Shown: positions 17,031 through 27,086 of the stretch, in pieces
How positions within the stretch are numbered: position 1 is the stretch's first letter
Layout of the letters: every line of letters begins with the position of its first letter
Assembly: GCF_900129745.1 (NCBI RefSeq)
Contig: NZ_FQWS01000001.1
Span: 1,550,001-1,614,000 of the forward strand
Direction: 5' to 3'
Origin: Winogradskyella jejuensis
GTDB taxonomy: Bacteria; Bacteroidota; Bacteroidia; Flavobacteriales; Flavobacteriaceae
Length of the DNA stretch: 64,000 bases
Translations under genes and position numbers: made by a program
The notes under the pieces: generated by a model
The model's database searches: none
What the model was told of the DNA's origin: nothing
What the model saw: the letters and a program-made list of their open reading frames with translations, nothing else

Positions 17031-19769
17031 ATGAAAAAAATATTCACGCTACTAGCGTTTGTAGTAGCACTAAGCTCCTATTCGCAAGTTAAACTCTCAG
17101 GAGTAGTTAAAGACAGTATAGGTCAGCCCTTAGAGTTAGCCAATGTAATTGCAATTAACCAAGAGACTAAAGCTTTAGAATCCTATGGTATTACTGATGC
17201 TAAAGGAGAATATCGATTGTCCTTAGGTAAAAAAGGTAAATACAAAGTGCAGGTTACATACATTGGTATGAAGACTATTGATTTTATTCTCGAAACTAAG
17301 GAAGCAGATATTAAAAAGGATTTTGTGATGCAATTAGACAATGCTCTTGATGCTGTAGAATTAACTTACGAAATGCCTGTTACTATAAAAGGAGATACTA
17401 TTGTCTATAATGCAGATTCCTTTAAAAATGGTACAGAACGAAAACTTGGTGATGTATTAGAAAAGCTACCTGGCGTAGAAGTTAACGAAAATGGTCAATT
17501 GGAAGTTGAAGGAAATCCCGTGCAGAAAATCACCGTAAACGGAAAGGATTTTTTTGATGGGGACACAAAACTTGCAACTCAAAATATACCATCTAACGCA
17601 GTAGATAAAATAGAGGTATTAAGAAACTTTTCTGAGGTAGGACAATTACGAAGTGTTACCAATAATCAAAATAATGTAGCGATTAATATTAAACTAAAAG
17701 AGGGAAAAGAAAACTTTTGGTTTGGAGATATTACCGTGGGTGCTGGTACTGCACCATCACCAAATGACGAATTGTATTTAGTGCAACCAAAACTATTTTA
17801 CTATAGTCCAAAGTATAGTGTCAATGTTATTGGTGATATGAATAATATTGGTGAACCAGCCTTAACCAATAGAGAAGTGCGTAATTTTGGAGGAGGTTTT
17901 AGAGCACCGAGTCGTGATAGTGGTACCAGTATAGATTTAGGAAATAACGGATTACAAGGTTTAACTAGCGTTGCAAATGCGCAACGCGTTGAGTCAAAGT
18001 TATTAGCAACCAACTTTAGTTATTCACCAAACCCAGCTCTAGATTTAAGTGGTTTTATAATTTACAATACCACCAGATTAAATACAAGAGAGGAAACATT
18101 TAGACGATTTTTGGACGCTGGTGCAGGACAATTAGATGAAGAAACTGTAAGTACAGGTAAAGAAGCTTCTGATCAAGGTTTGGCAAAATTAAGTGCTAGT
18201 TATAAACCAAATCCAAATAATCAACTAGATTACGATATTTTAGGACGTTTGTCAAAAGACATTGAGAGACAATCTGAGTTTTCTTCTGTGATAGGTGAAA
18301 CATCGCAATTAGCAGAGGTAACTCCATTTAGCATTAATCAAAACTTAAACTACTATTATACCTTAGATGAGAATAACATCTTCGCCCTAGAGGCAGCACA
18401 TTTATTGCGTAACGAAGACCCTTTTTTAAATGCTGTTTTAAATAATGACCCAGCAAGTGATAATGATGCTTATGACGATACAGCAGTGGGTATCGGATTA
18501 GACCAAAGTTTAGATTTTTACAATTTAGGACAAAATCAATTGGTCAAAACCAATCAATTAGATGCTAAAGTTGATTATTATAATATACTTAATCCAAAAA
18601 GCAACTTAAATTTTACCTTCGGAACCATTCTAAGTCGTCAAGATTTTAATTCTAATATTTTCCAGTTTTTAGAAAACGGAAATACTCTAAATCCCACACC
18701 AAGTCTTGATGACGGCGATGGCAACCTTTTAAGAGCAGAGAATGACACGCAATATAATTTCAGTGATATTTATGCAGGCGTACGTTATAATGTAAGAGTA
18801 GGTAAATTTACGTTTAGACCAGGAGTTTCATTTCATGCCTATGGTAATCAAAATGAGCAATTTGGTGTTAAATTTGAAGATAATTTCTTTAGAGTGTTAC
18901 CCGATTTTGAAGCTAGAGTACAATTTAAAAAATCCGAAAGTTTAACCCTTAACTACCGTATGTCTAATCAATTTACAGACGTAACAAATATAGCCGAAGG
19001 TTTACTTTTAAATAATAGCCCAACAAATTTATCATTCGGTAATTCAGAATTACTTAATGGACTAAGTCAAAATGTTAGTTTGTTTTATAGAAGTTTTAAT
19101 TTGTTTAATAATACTCAGGTTGTAGCCAGAGTTAGTTATTCTAAAAGGGAAGACCAAATTCGTAATCGTACAAACCTAGAAAATGTCATTAGAACAAACA
19201 CATTTTTTAATTCACAATTTGCTGACGAAAGTCTAACCGCATTTGGCTTATGGAATAAGCGCTTTGGTAAAATTCGTATAGGCGGTAGGGCTTCATTTAA
19301 CTATAGTCTAAATAATCAGTTTATTAATGATGTGAGAGGTGTTAACGAATCTTTCAATCAAAGTTATACACCAGAATTCCGTACAAATTTTAGAGAAGCA
19401 CCTAATGTAAGGTTGAGATACACCTATTCTGTAACAACTAATAATCAAGGTAATACAAGTACTGAGATTATAACCAATAGGCCGTCAGTTCGTTTTGATG
19501 CTTACATATGGGATTCTGTAACTTTTGTCACAGATTATGAGTATAACAATCAAAATTTTAATGGGAGGTCAGAATCTTTTACGACATGGAGTGCACGTTT
19601 GGGTTACAGAAAAGACAGAGATGCAAAATGGGAATATGAAATTAGAGCAAACAATATTCTCAATATTGATGCTAGAATTAATAATGGGGCAAACAATGTA
19701 TTTGTAACTAATTCTGCGACTTTTCTTCAACCACGTTTTATAACATTTAGAGCTATTTATACATTGTAA
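17031..19769 (+). CDS. TonB-plug outer membrane beta-barrel protein with carboxypeptidase-regulatory-like domain
   Basis: A 912-residue outer membrane protein. Order: signal peptide (to SYSQ), a carboxypeptidase-D regulatory-like domain (about residues 20-105, VKLSGVVKDSIGQPLELANV), a TonB-receptor plug (about 115-215, with GDVLEKLPGVEVNENG and NAVDKIEVL), then a long beta-barrel resembling OMP_b-brl_3 up to the terminal strand FITFRAIYTL. It is not a SusC-type protein and no SusD partner follows. It closes the run of three GLPGLI genes and is followed by a strong terminator, so it probably belongs to that operon. Ligand unknown. Confidence 0.88.
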   Translation: MKKIFTLLAFVVALSSYSQVKLSGVVKDSIGQPLELANVIAINQETKALESYGITDAKGEYRLSLGKKGKYKVQVTYIGMKTIDFILETKEADIKKDFVMQLDNALDAVELTYEMPVTIKGDTIVYNADSFKNGTERKLGDVLEKLPGVEVNENGQLEVEGNPVQKITVNGKDFFDGDTKLATQNIPSNAVDKIEVLRNFSEVGQLRSVTNNQNNVAINIKLKEGKENFWFGDITVGAGTAPSPNDELYLVQPKLFYYSPKYSVNVIGDMNNIGEPALTNREVRNFGGGFRAPSRDSGTSIDLGNNGLQGLTSVANAQRVESKLLATNFSYSPNPALDLSGFIIYNTTRLNTREETFRRFLDAGAGQLDEETVSTGKEASDQGLAKLSASYKPNPNNQLDYDILGRLSKDIERQSEFSSVIGETSQLAEVTPFSINQNLNYYYTLDENNIFALEAAHLLRNEDPFLNAVLNNDPASDNDAYDDTAVGIGLDQSLDFYNLGQNQLVKTNQLDAKVDYYNILNPKSNLNFTFGTILSRQDFNSNIFQFLENGNTLNPTPSLDDGDGNLLRAENDTQYNFSDIYAGVRYNVRVGKFTFRPGVSFHAYGNQNEQFGVKFEDNFFRVLPDFEARVQFKKSESLTLNYRMSNQFTDVTNIAEGLLLNNSPTNLSFGNSELLNGLSQNVSLFYRSFNLFNNTQVVARVSYSKREDQIRNRTNLENVIRTNTFFNSQFADESLTAFGLWNKRFGKIRIGGRASFNYSLNNQFINDVRGVNESFNQSYTPEFRTNFREAPNVRLRYTYSVTTNNQGNTSTEIITNRPSVRFDAYIWDSVTFVTDYEYNNQNFNGRSESFTTWSARLGYRKDRDAKWEYEIRANNILNIDARINNGANNVFVTNSATFLQPRFITFRAIYTL

Positions 19770-19790
19770 TATTAGTATATAAATAGTCTT

Positions 19791-19826
19791 AAAAGCCTAT
19801 TGTACGCATAGTATGATAGGCTTTTA
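19791..19826 (+). terminator. Terminator after the beta-barrel gene
   Basis: Perfect 10-bp inverted repeat AAAAGCCTAT / ATAGGCTTTT with a 15-nt loop that may itself pair further. It marks the end of the two-component-linked GLPGLI locus. Confidence 0.75.
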
Positions 19827-19897
19827 ACTTTTATAGATTTTAGATGTGACGCAATTATTGTAATTTGTTGCTTTAACTCTTTAAAGCATTAAAATTT

Positions 19898-21454
19898 ATG
19901 AAACGTATTATAGGCTTATTTATTCTTGTCTTCGCACTCAGCTTCTCTAATCTAATTGCTCAAGATAAAGACCCAATCATTGAAGCTATTGTAAAAGAAG
20001 CTAATGAAAATTCTCAATTAGAAAATATTGGTCATGAACTCATGGATGTTGTTGGACCTAGATTGGTAGGTACACCACAAATGCTCAATGCGCATAATTG
20101 GGCTATTGAAAAATATAAATCTTGGGGAATAAATGCTAAAAAGGAAAAATGGGGCGAGTGGCGAGGATGGGAGCGTGGTATTACGCATATAGACATGATA
20201 GAGCCGCGAGTACAATCGCTTAGAGGAACACAATTGGCTTGGAATCCTAGTACAGGTTCTAAAGGTGTTACAGCAGAGGTTATTGTACTACCAGAGAATA
20301 TCAAGGACTCTATTTCATTTCAAAAATGGCTACCTAACGTAAAAGGTAAGCTGGTTTTAATATCAATGAAGCAACCTACTGGTCGTCCAGATTATAACTG
20401 GGAAGAGTTTGCAACGGAAGAATCTTTTCAAAAAATGAAAGACAAAAGAGATGCCCAAACAAAAGCGTGGCGAGAAAATATTCGTAAGACTGGTTATAAT
20501 ACACGTTCAATTATTCCAGTGTTAGAAAATGCAGGAGCTGCAGGAATAGTTGCAAGCTATTGGTCTAGAGGATTTGGTGTCAACAAGATATTTAGTGCGC
20601 GTACCAAGAAAATTCCAACTGTAGATTTAGAATTGGAGGATTATACCATGTTATACCGCTTAGCAGAATCTGGACATACACCAAAACTGAAAATTGTGGC
20701 AGAGTCTAAAGAATTAGGACGTGTACCTACATTTAATACTATTGCAGAAATTAAAGGTTCTGAAAAACCGGAGGAATATATAATTCTTTCTGCTCATTTC
20801 GATTCTTGGGATGGCGCTACTGGGGCAACAGACAATGGTACGGGGACTTTAGTTATGATGGAAGCTATGCGCCTATTAAAAAAGTTTTATCCAAACCCTA
20901 AACGTACTATAATTGCAGGACATTGGGGCAGTGAGGAACAAGGTTTAAATGGTTCTAGAGCATTTGTTGAAGACCATCCAGAAGTTGTAGACGGATTACA
21001 AGCGTTATTCAATCAAGATAATGGTACAGGTCGTGTAGTACGTATTTCTGGCGGTGGATTTTTAAATTCTTACGATTATTTATCACGCTGGTTATATGCT
21101 GTTCCTAATGATATTACAGAGCATATCGAAACTACATTTCCGGGACTTCCAGGTGGTGGTGGATCTGACTATGCTTCTTTTTTAGCAAAAGGTGCGCCAG
21201 CATTCAATTTAAGTGCGTTAAACTGGTCGTACTGGAATTACACATGGCATACCAATAGAGATACCTACGATAAGATTGTTTTCGATGATGTAAGAAACAA
21301 TGCTATTCTTACAGCAATTTTAGCATATATGGCATCCGAAGACGCTGAGAAAACTTCTAGAGAACAGATTGTATTACCTATAAATCCAAGAACTGGAGAA
21401 CAACGTACTTGGCCAGAGCCGCGTTCACCTAACCGTGATGGTGGTACAAACTAA
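19898..21454 (+). CDS. Secreted M28 family metallopeptidase with PA domain
   Basis: A 518-residue exported aminopeptidase-like protein. A signal peptide ends near NLIAQ; an inserted protease-associated region occupies about residues 130-250. The two-zinc site of family M28 is complete: AHFDSWDG (His), TDNGTG (bridging Asp), GSEEQG (catalytic and metal Glu), NQDNGTG (Asp) and WHTNRDTYDK (His). It probably trims peptides in the periplasm or outside. It has its own terminator and is separated from the GLPGLI locus by another, so cotranscription is unlikely, but a peptidase next to a TonB-plug barrel is suggestive. Confidence 0.9.
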   Translation: MKRIIGLFILVFALSFSNLIAQDKDPIIEAIVKEANENSQLENIGHELMDVVGPRLVGTPQMLNAHNWAIEKYKSWGINAKKEKWGEWRGWERGITHIDMIEPRVQSLRGTQLAWNPSTGSKGVTAEVIVLPENIKDSISFQKWLPNVKGKLVLISMKQPTGRPDYNWEEFATEESFQKMKDKRDAQTKAWRENIRKTGYNTRSIIPVLENAGAAGIVASYWSRGFGVNKIFSARTKKIPTVDLELEDYTMLYRLAESGHTPKLKIVAESKELGRVPTFNTIAEIKGSEKPEEYIILSAHFDSWDGATGATDNGTGTLVMMEAMRLLKKFYPNPKRTIIAGHWGSEEQGLNGSRAFVEDHPEVVDGLQALFNQDNGTGRVVRISGGGFLNSYDYLSRWLYAVPNDITEHIETTFPGLPGGGGSDYASFLAKGAPAFNLSALNWSYWNYTWHTNRDTYDKIVFDDVRNNAILTAILAYMASEDAEKTSREQIVLPINPRTGEQRTWPEPRSPNRDGGTN

Positions 21455-21457
21455 AAC

Positions 21458-21490
21458 AAAAAAGCCTTCTCAAGTGAGAAGGCTTTTTTT
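21458..21490. terminator. Bidirectional terminator between M28 peptidase and metK
   Basis: A long inverted repeat AAAAAAGCCTTCTCA / TGAGAAGGCTTTTTT with A and T runs on both sides. It can stop transcription of the peptidase gene (plus) and of metK (minus). Confidence 0.85.
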
Positions 21491-21514
21491 ATTATTGATT
21501 AAAAGTAGCTTCAA

Positions 21515-22771
21515 TTACAAACCAAAAGCTTCTTTCACCTTATCCACATAGTCTAATTTTTCCCATGTAAAGGTTTCAACAGTTTCAGTAACCTCTTGTC
21601 CCATTGGGTTTTTAAACGTTAGTGTCTTAACTTCTGGAGTACGTCCCATATGGCCGTAAGCTGCGGTTTCAGAATAAATAGGTGTTCTTAATTTTAAGCG
21701 TTGCTCAATAAAATAAGGACGCATATCAAAAATAGATTCTACTATTTTACTGATTTCGCCATCGGTTTTATCAACGGTTGCTGTTCCGTAAGTTTCAACA
21801 TTAATACTCGTTGGTTTTGCAACACCAATAGCATAACTTACTTGTACTAAAACTTCTTTACATAAACCTGCTGCAACTAAATTTTTAGCAATATGTCTAG
21901 TGGCATAAGCTCCTGAACGGTCTACTTTACTCGGGTCTTTTCCTGAGAAAGCACCGCCACCATGAGCACCTTTTCCGCCATAAGTATCTACAATAATCTT
22001 ACGACCTGTTAAGCCTGTATCACCGTGTGGCCCGCCAATAACAAAAATTCCAGTAGGGTTGATGTGATACGTAATATCATCTGTAAATAATTTTTGAATG
22101 TGAGCAGGTAATTTAGCAACCACACGCGGAATTAAAATAGTGATGATATCCGACTTAATTTTATCAAGCATAACTTGCTCGCTTTCATCAAAATCGTCAT
22201 GCTGTGTCGATAAAACAATCGCATCAATACGTTGTGGCACATTATCATCGCTGTACTCGATAGTCACTTGAGATTTAGCATCAGGACGCAAATAGGTAAT
22301 GTCTTTATTTTCGCGACGTAATTCTGCCAATTCTTTCAATAACCTGTGCGAAAGCTCTAAAGCCAAAGGCATATAGTTTTCGGTTTCGTCAGTGGCATAA
22401 CCGAACATCATTCCTTGGTCACCTGCACCTTGATCTTCAGGCTTGGCGCGTTCTACACCTTGATTGATGTCTGGAGACTGTTCGTGTATAGCAGATAAAA
22501 CGCCGCAAGAACTCCCATCAAACATATACTCACTTTTAGTATAGCCAATTTTATTAATGACATCTCTAGCAATTTGTTGTACATCTAAGTAAGTGTCAGA
22601 TTTTACCTCTCCAGCTAAAACAACTTGCCCTGTTGTAACAAGTGTTTCGCAAGCCACTTTAGAGCTTTTATCAAAAGCTAAAAAATTATCAATTAAAGCA
22701 TCACTGATTTGGTCTGCTACTTTGTCTGGGTGTCCTTCAGAAACACTTTCTGAAGTAAATAAATACGCCAT
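21515..22771 (-). CDS. metK: S-adenosylmethionine synthase
   Basis: Cytoplasmic methionine adenosyltransferase, 418 residues, making SAM from methionine and ATP. Family signatures are the N-terminal [27 protein letters not shown] (ATP-binding loop), [19 protein letters not shown] and the [16 protein letters not shown] Lys/Asp site. Slightly longer than the E. coli enzyme because of insertions in the central domain. The mRNA leader carries a SAM-II-type aptamer, so the enzyme is probably repressed by its own product. It is divergent from the methionine synthase operon. Confidence 0.97.
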   Translation of the reverse strand: MAYLFTSESVSEGHPDKVADQISDALIDNFLAFDKSSKVACETLVTTGQVVLAGEVKSDTYLDVQQIARDVINKIGYTKSEYMFDGSSCGVLSAIHEQSPDINQGVERAKPEDQGAGDQGMMFGYATDETENYMPLALELSHRLLKELAELRRENKDITYLRPDAKSQVTIEYSDDNVPQRIDAIVLSTQHDDFDESEQVMLDKIKSDIITILIPRVVAKLPAHIQKLFTDDITYHINPTGIFVIGGPHGDTGLTGRKIIVDTYGGKGAHGGGAFSGKDPSKVDRSGAYATRHIAKNLVAAGLCKEVLVQVSYAIGVAKPTSINVETYGTATVDKTDGEISKIVESIFDMRPYFIEQRLKLRTPIYSETAAYGHMGRTPEVKTLTFKNPMGQEVTETVETFTWEKLDYVDKVKEAFGL

Positions 22772-22825
22772 AATTTTATTATTTTATCTTAAGATTTGAC
22801 GTAATTAAGCAGGAAGTATAACACT

Positions 22826-22878
22826 GTCTTTAGCATTTTTTTCCAGAGGTTGCAATCAGTCAAATCATTCCTCTATTT
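22826..22878 (-). ncRNA. SAM-II riboswitch aptamer upstream of metK
   Basis: Read on the minus strand: AGAGG, then TGATTTGACTGATTGCAA, then CCTCT, then a purine-rich stretch ending ATGCTAAAG. This reproduces the SAM-II layout: P1 stem (AGAGG/CCTCT), the conserved loop resembling TGATTTAACCGTATTGCAA, and the GCTAAA 3' strand of the pseudoknot. The aptamer starts at the expected transcript 5' end and ends 54 nt before the metK ATG. Confidence 0.85.
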
Positions 22879-22888
22879 TTATCAGGTG

Positions 22889-22896
22889 CAAAATTA
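22889..22896 (-). promoter_or_regulatory. -7 element of metK
   Basis: TAatTTTG on the minus strand followed by CAC, an exact consensus match. Transcription would start within about 5-10 nt of the SAM-II aptamer. A TTG lies upstream but only 11 nt away, too close for a normal -33. Confidence 0.6.
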
Positions 22897-23039
22897 CACA
22901 TTTCTAGCAAATTAAAAAGCTATAATTCTTAAAACGCTAGAGATTTTAATTCTTTAATATCAAATTTTCTTAAAAATATTTGTTTTTAAATGTTTTAAGA
23001 TGAATATTTGTTCTATCAAAGTTCAAAACTTTATTGAAT

Positions 23040-23160
23040 GTTATCAAGAAAGGTGGAGGGATTAGACCCGCTGAAACCTTAGCAACCCTTAGACTTACTA
23101 AGAAGGTGCTAAATTCTACTAGAAGTTACGAATCATTTCTCGTAATTCTAGATAGATAAC
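23040..23160 (+). ncRNA. SAM-I (S-box) riboswitch aptamer upstream of metH
   Basis: All S-box elements are present in order. P1 is GTTATC (23040-23045) pairing with GATAAC (23155-23160). Then come AAGAAAGGTGGAGGGA, CCCGCTGAAACC, GCAACC, a P3 hairpin CTTAG/CTAAG, the conserved AAGGTGCTAAATTC, and a P4 hairpin TAGAAgTTACGA / TCGTAAtTCTA. It precedes the metH-metH-metF operon on the same strand, so SAM should repress methionine synthesis. Confidence 0.95.
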
Positions 23161-23165
23161 CCAAA

Positions 23166-23199
23166 TACAATTACCCATCTGTAATTGTAATTATTTCTT
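23166..23199 (+). terminator. Hairpin directly downstream of the SAM-I aptamer
   Basis: Perfect 9-bp inverted repeat TACAATTAC / GTAATTGTA with a 6-nt loop, then a T-rich but interrupted tract. It could be a proximal terminator in the expression platform. Its AT-rich stem is weak, so a role is uncertain. Confidence 0.4.
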
Positions 23200-23298
23200 T
23201 ATAACATAAATTTTAGAGTTGTCTCTGTTGAGGCTTAATTGACTTTAGGTTTAATTTTTTAGAGGGAATTCAATATTGTAATGTTGATTTTCCGTGAA

Positions 23299-23348
23299 AA
23301 GACGACTCTCGTCTTCTACATTAAAGTCGAGAGTCTGTTTTCATTTTT
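23299..23348 (+). terminator. Distal leader terminator with an alternative hairpin, before metH
   Basis: GACTCTCG (23304-23311) pairs with CGAGAGTC (23328-23335) and is followed by a T-rich tract. The same bases can instead form AAGACGA / TCGTCTT (23299-23315) around a three-base loop. The two structures exclude each other. It ends 14 nt before the metH start. Confidence 0.65.
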
Positions 23349-23362
23349 AGCGTAAAAGAAGA

Positions 23363-24364
23363 ATGAGCAAAATAGAAGAAGAAATACGAAAAAGAATTTT
23401 AGTGTTAGATGGTGCCATGGGTACAATGTTGCAACGGTATAATTTTACGGAAGAAGACTTCCGAGGAGAACGTTTTAAAGACTATCCATCGCCGTTAAAA
23501 GGCAATAATGATTTACTGTCATTAACTCAACCTGAAGCCATTGCTGAAGTGCACAAAAAGTATTTCGAAGCTGGCGCGGATATTGTAGAAACCAATACCT
23601 TTTCTGGCACTACGATAGCTATGGCAGATTATAATATGGAAGATTTAGTTTATGAGCTAAATTATGAGTCTGCTAAAATTGCAAAACAGGTAGCTGAAGA
23701 ATTTACAAAGCTAAATCCAAAAAAACCTCGATTTGTGGCTGGAAGTATTGGGCCAACAAACAGAACAGCGAGTATGTCTCCAGATGTAAATAGACCTGAA
23801 TATCGTGCTGTAACATTTGAAGAATTAAGAGTCGCTTACAAACAGCAAGTTGAAGCGTTGATTGATGGTGGTGTGGATTTACTGTTAGTAGAAACGATAT
23901 TCGATACCTTAAATGCTAAAGCTGCATTATTTGCTATTGAAGAAGTAAAGGAAGACCGAAATATTTCAATTCCAGTTATGGTTTCGGGAACAATAACAGA
24001 TGCTTCAGGGCGTACTTTATCAGGGCAAACGGTTGAAGCATTTTTGACATCTGTTTCGCATATTCCATTACTCACTGTTGGATTTAATTGTGCCCTTGGA
24101 GCAGAACAGCTGAAGCCATACTTGCAGAGATTATCTAACAAAACAGAATTCTTTACATCAGCTCATCCTAATGCAGGTTTGCCAAATGCTTTTGGTGAGT
24201 ACGACCAATCTCCAAAAGAGATGCAGACTTACATAGAAGATTACCTTAAGGATGGACTAATAAATATTATTGGAGGTTGTTGTGGGACCAATCCAGAACA
24301 CATTAATGCCATTGCAGAAGTAGCAAAGAATTACAAACCAAGAACAATTTCTGTAACAGCTTAA
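23363..24364 (+). CDS. metH: Methionine synthase, homocysteine-binding subunit (split MetH, N-terminal part)
   Basis: A 333-residue homocysteine S-methyltransferase domain corresponding to the first domain of cobalamin-dependent MetH. The [13 protein letters not shown] start, TNTFSGT, and the zinc ligands in GFNCALG (Cys near 242) and GGCCGT (Cys pair near 305) are all present. The remaining MetH domains are encoded by the next gene, 8 nt downstream. This split is, to my knowledge, common in Bacteroidota. Expected to be regulated by the SAM-I riboswitch in its leader. Confidence 0.95.
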   Translation: MSKIEEEIRKRILVLDGAMGTMLQRYNFTEEDFRGERFKDYPSPLKGNNDLLSLTQPEAIAEVHKKYFEAGADIVETNTFSGTTIAMADYNMEDLVYELNYESAKIAKQVAEEFTKLNPKKPRFVAGSIGPTNRTASMSPDVNRPEYRAVTFEELRVAYKQQVEALIDGGVDLLLVETIFDTLNAKAALFAIEEVKEDRNISIPVMVSGTITDASGRTLSGQTVEAFLTSVSHIPLLTVGFNCALGAEQLKPYLQRLSNKTEFFTSAHPNAGLPNAFGEYDQSPKEMQTYIEDYLKDGLINIIGGCCGTNPEHINAIAEVAKNYKPRTISVTA

Positions 24365-24372
24365 GATGCTAT

Positions 24373-27063
24373 ATGAGTAAAAAGAATAAATATTTAACGC
24401 TTTCAGGTCTTGAGCCATTAGTGGTTACGCCAGAGTCTAATTTTATCAATGTTGGTGAACGTACTAATGTAACAGGCTCTCGAAAATTTCTTCGACTAAT
24501 AAAAGAAGAAAAATATAGCGAAGCAATCGATGTTGCTCGTGACCAAGTTGAAGGTGGTGCACAAATTATAGATGTAAATATGGACGAAGGTATGCTTGAC
24601 GGAAAGTATGCCATGGTAAAATTCTTAAACCTTATTGCGTCTGAGCCAGATATAGCGCGAGTGCCTATTATGATAGATAGTTCTAAATGGGAAATTATCG
24701 AAGCTGGTTTGCAAGTTGCACAAGGAAAATGTGTGGTGAATTCTATCAGTCTTAAAGAAGGCGAAGCTGAATTTATGCGCCAAGCAAAACTTGTAAAACG
24801 TTACGGTGCTGCAGTAATTGTTATGGCATTTGATGAAGTGGGACAGGCTGATACCTACGAGCGTAGAATTGAAATTTGTGAACGTTCTTATAGAATACTC
24901 ACAGAGATTGTCAATTTTCCGCCTCAAGATATCATTTTCGACCCAAATATTTTTCCAGTCGCTACAGGTATGGAAGAACATAAACTGAATGCACTCGATT
25001 TCTTCAATGCTACAAAATGGATTCGTGAAAATCTACCTTATGCTAATGTCTCTGGAGGTGTAAGTAACGTATCATTCTCGTTTAGAGGGAATACTGTTGT
25101 TAGAGAAGCAATTAATTCAGCATTCTTATATCATGCGATTCAACATGGTATGAATTTAGGGATAGTTAATCCAACACTTTTGGAGGTTTATGACGAAATC
25201 CCCAAAGACTTATTAGAGCATGTAGAAGATGTACTTTTTAATAAAAGAGAAGATGCCACAGAGCGCCTTTTAGATTTTGCAGAAACGGTCAAAGGTCAAA
25301 AGAAAGAAGACGAAACTAAAGTTTTAGAATGGCGTAGTGCTTCACTTCAAGATAGAATTACGCATAGTTTGGTGAAAGGGATTGATGCTTTTATAGTTGA
25401 AGATGTTGAAGAAGCAAGACAGCAAGCTTCAAAACCTATCGAGGTTATTGAAGGCAACTTAATGGCAGGAATGAATGTCGTTGGAGATCTTTTTGGAAGC
25501 GGAAAGATGTTCTTACCTCAAGTAGTAAAGTCTGCTCGAGTTATGAAAAAAGCGGTGGCATATCTACAACCTTTTATTGAAGCAGAAAAAGATGGAAAGG
25601 CGGAATTTGCAGGTAAAATATTAATGGCAACTGTTAAAGGAGATGTACACGATATCGGGAAAAATATTGTGAGTGTGGTTTTGGGTTGTAACAATTACGA
25701 AATTATTGACTTGGGCGTTATGGTTCCGCCAGAAAAAATTATTGAAACCGCAAAGCAAGAAAATGTTGATATTATTGGTTTAAGTGGGCTTATAACACCA
25801 TCTTTAGATGAAATGGTCTATGTGTCTAAAGCTATGGAAAAAGAGAATTTAGACATTCCTTTAATCATTGGTGGAGCTACAACATCAAAAGCACACACCT
25901 CAGTAAAAATTGCACCTAATTACAATAATACGGTGGTACATATCAATGATGCATCAAGAGCAGTAACAGTAGTTGGTAATTTATTACAGCAGGATAGTAA
26001 GATTTATAAAGAACAAATCAGAGAGGAATACGATAAGTTTAGAGAGCATTTTTTAACTCGTGGAAAACGAAAGGAATATTTGTCTATTGTAGATGCTCGT
26101 AAAAACAAATATCAAATCAATTGGGATGAGACCGAAATCGTAAAGCCAAACGAATTAGGAATTCAAGTCATTGAAGATTTTGATATTACAAGACTAGAAG
26201 ACTTTATCGATTGGTCCCCATTTTTTAGAAGTTGGGATTTACATGGAAAGTTTCCAGATATTTTGAAGGATAATATCGTTGGAGAGCAAGCTTCAGAATT
26301 ATTCAAAGATGCTAAAGTTCTTTTAGAAAGAATCTTTAAGGAGAAATTACTAAAAGCGAAAGCCATTTTTGGATTGTTTCCGGCAAATACAATTAATGAT
26401 GATGATATTGAGGTTTCTGTCGGTCTGAGTGCAGTCGAAGACAAAGACACCCTAAAATTCCTAACACTCCGCCAGCAACTCAAAAAGCGAGAAGGTGTTC
26501 CAAATCACGCCTTAGCAGATTTCATAGCCCCAAAAGAAACAGGAAAACAAGACTATATAGGTGCATTTTGCGTTACAACAGGTTTTGGTACAGCAGAATT
26601 GGCAAAGGAGTTTGAGGAAAATAACGATGATTATAATTCTATAATGATAAAGGCGCTTGCCGACCGACTAGCTGAAGCTTTTGCCGAGTATCTTCATAAG
26701 GAAGTGCGTACAAAGCATTGGGGATATGCCGCTTCAGAAGATTTATCTAATGAAGAATTGATAAAAGAAGCTTATAAAGGCATTCGTCCGGCTCCAGGCT
26801 ATCCAGCTTGTCCAGACCATCTCGAAAAGAATACAATTTGGGACTTGCTAAAAGTTGAAGAAACTATTGGTGTAAAGCTAACAGAAAGTTTAGCCATGTG
26901 GCCTGCAGCAAGCGTGAGTGGATATTACTTTGGGAATAAAAAAGCCAAATATTTTGGATTAGGAAAAATCACTAAAGATCAATTAGAAGATTACGCAACC
27001 CGAAGACAAATTAGTATTGATGAGGCCGAAAAATGGTTAAGCCCAAATTTGGCAGATAATTAG
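24373..27063 (+). CDS. metH: Methionine synthase, folate/B12/activation subunit (split MetH, C-terminal part)
   Basis: An 896-residue protein covering the other three MetH regions. The pterin-binding domain starts at [11 protein letters not shown]. The cobalamin-binding region follows, with the cap and then [10 protein letters not shown] around residues 424-433, whose His is the lower axial B12 ligand. The C-terminal AdoMet activation domain shows [12 protein letters not shown] and [12 protein letters not shown]. Together with the first subunit it transfers the methyl group from methyltetrahydrofolate to homocysteine via methylcobalamin, so the cell needs B12 for this route. No metE is in the window. 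Confidence 0.96.
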   Translation: MSKKNKYLTLSGLEPLVVTPESNFINVGERTNVTGSRKFLRLIKEEKYSEAIDVARDQVEGGAQIIDVNMDEGMLDGKYAMVKFLNLIASEPDIARVPIMIDSSKWEIIEAGLQVAQGKCVVNSISLKEGEAEFMRQAKLVKRYGAAVIVMAFDEVGQADTYERRIEICERSYRILTEIVNFPPQDIIFDPNIFPVATGMEEHKLNALDFFNATKWIRENLPYANVSGGVSNVSFSFRGNTVVREAINSAFLYHAIQHGMNLGIVNPTLLEVYDEIPKDLLEHVEDVLFNKREDATERLLDFAETVKGQKKEDETKVLEWRSASLQDRITHSLVKGIDAFIVEDVEEARQQASKPIEVIEGNLMAGMNVVGDLFGSGKMFLPQVVKSARVMKKAVAYLQPFIEAEKDGKAEFAGKILMATVKGDVHDIGKNIVSVVLGCNNYEIIDLGVMVPPEKIIETAKQENVDIIGLSGLITPSLDEMVYVSKAMEKENLDIPLIIGGATTSKAHTSVKIAPNYNNTVVHINDASRAVTVVGNLLQQDSKIYKEQIREEYDKFREHFLTRGKRKEYLSIVDARKNKYQINWDETEIVKPNELGIQVIEDFDITRLEDFIDWSPFFRSWDLHGKFPDILKDNIVGEQASELFKDAKVLLERIFKEKLLKAKAIFGLFPANTINDDDIEVSVGLSAVEDKDTLKFLTLRQQLKKREGVPNHALADFIAPKETGKQDYIGAFCVTTGFGTAELAKEFEENNDDYNSIMIKALADRLAEAFAEYLHKEVRTKHWGYAASEDLSNEELIKEAYKGIRPAPGYPACPDHLEKNTIWDLLKVEETIGVKLTESLAMWPAASVSGYYFGNKKAKYFGLGKITKDQLEDYATRRQISIDEAEKWLSPNLADN

Positions 27064-27086
27064 AAGAAGACTTCAAAAACATAACT

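Noticed and set aside
22593-22799. Plus-strand frame opposite the metK N-terminus
   Set aside because: Shadow of metK; the plus-strand transcript here is not supported by a promoter.
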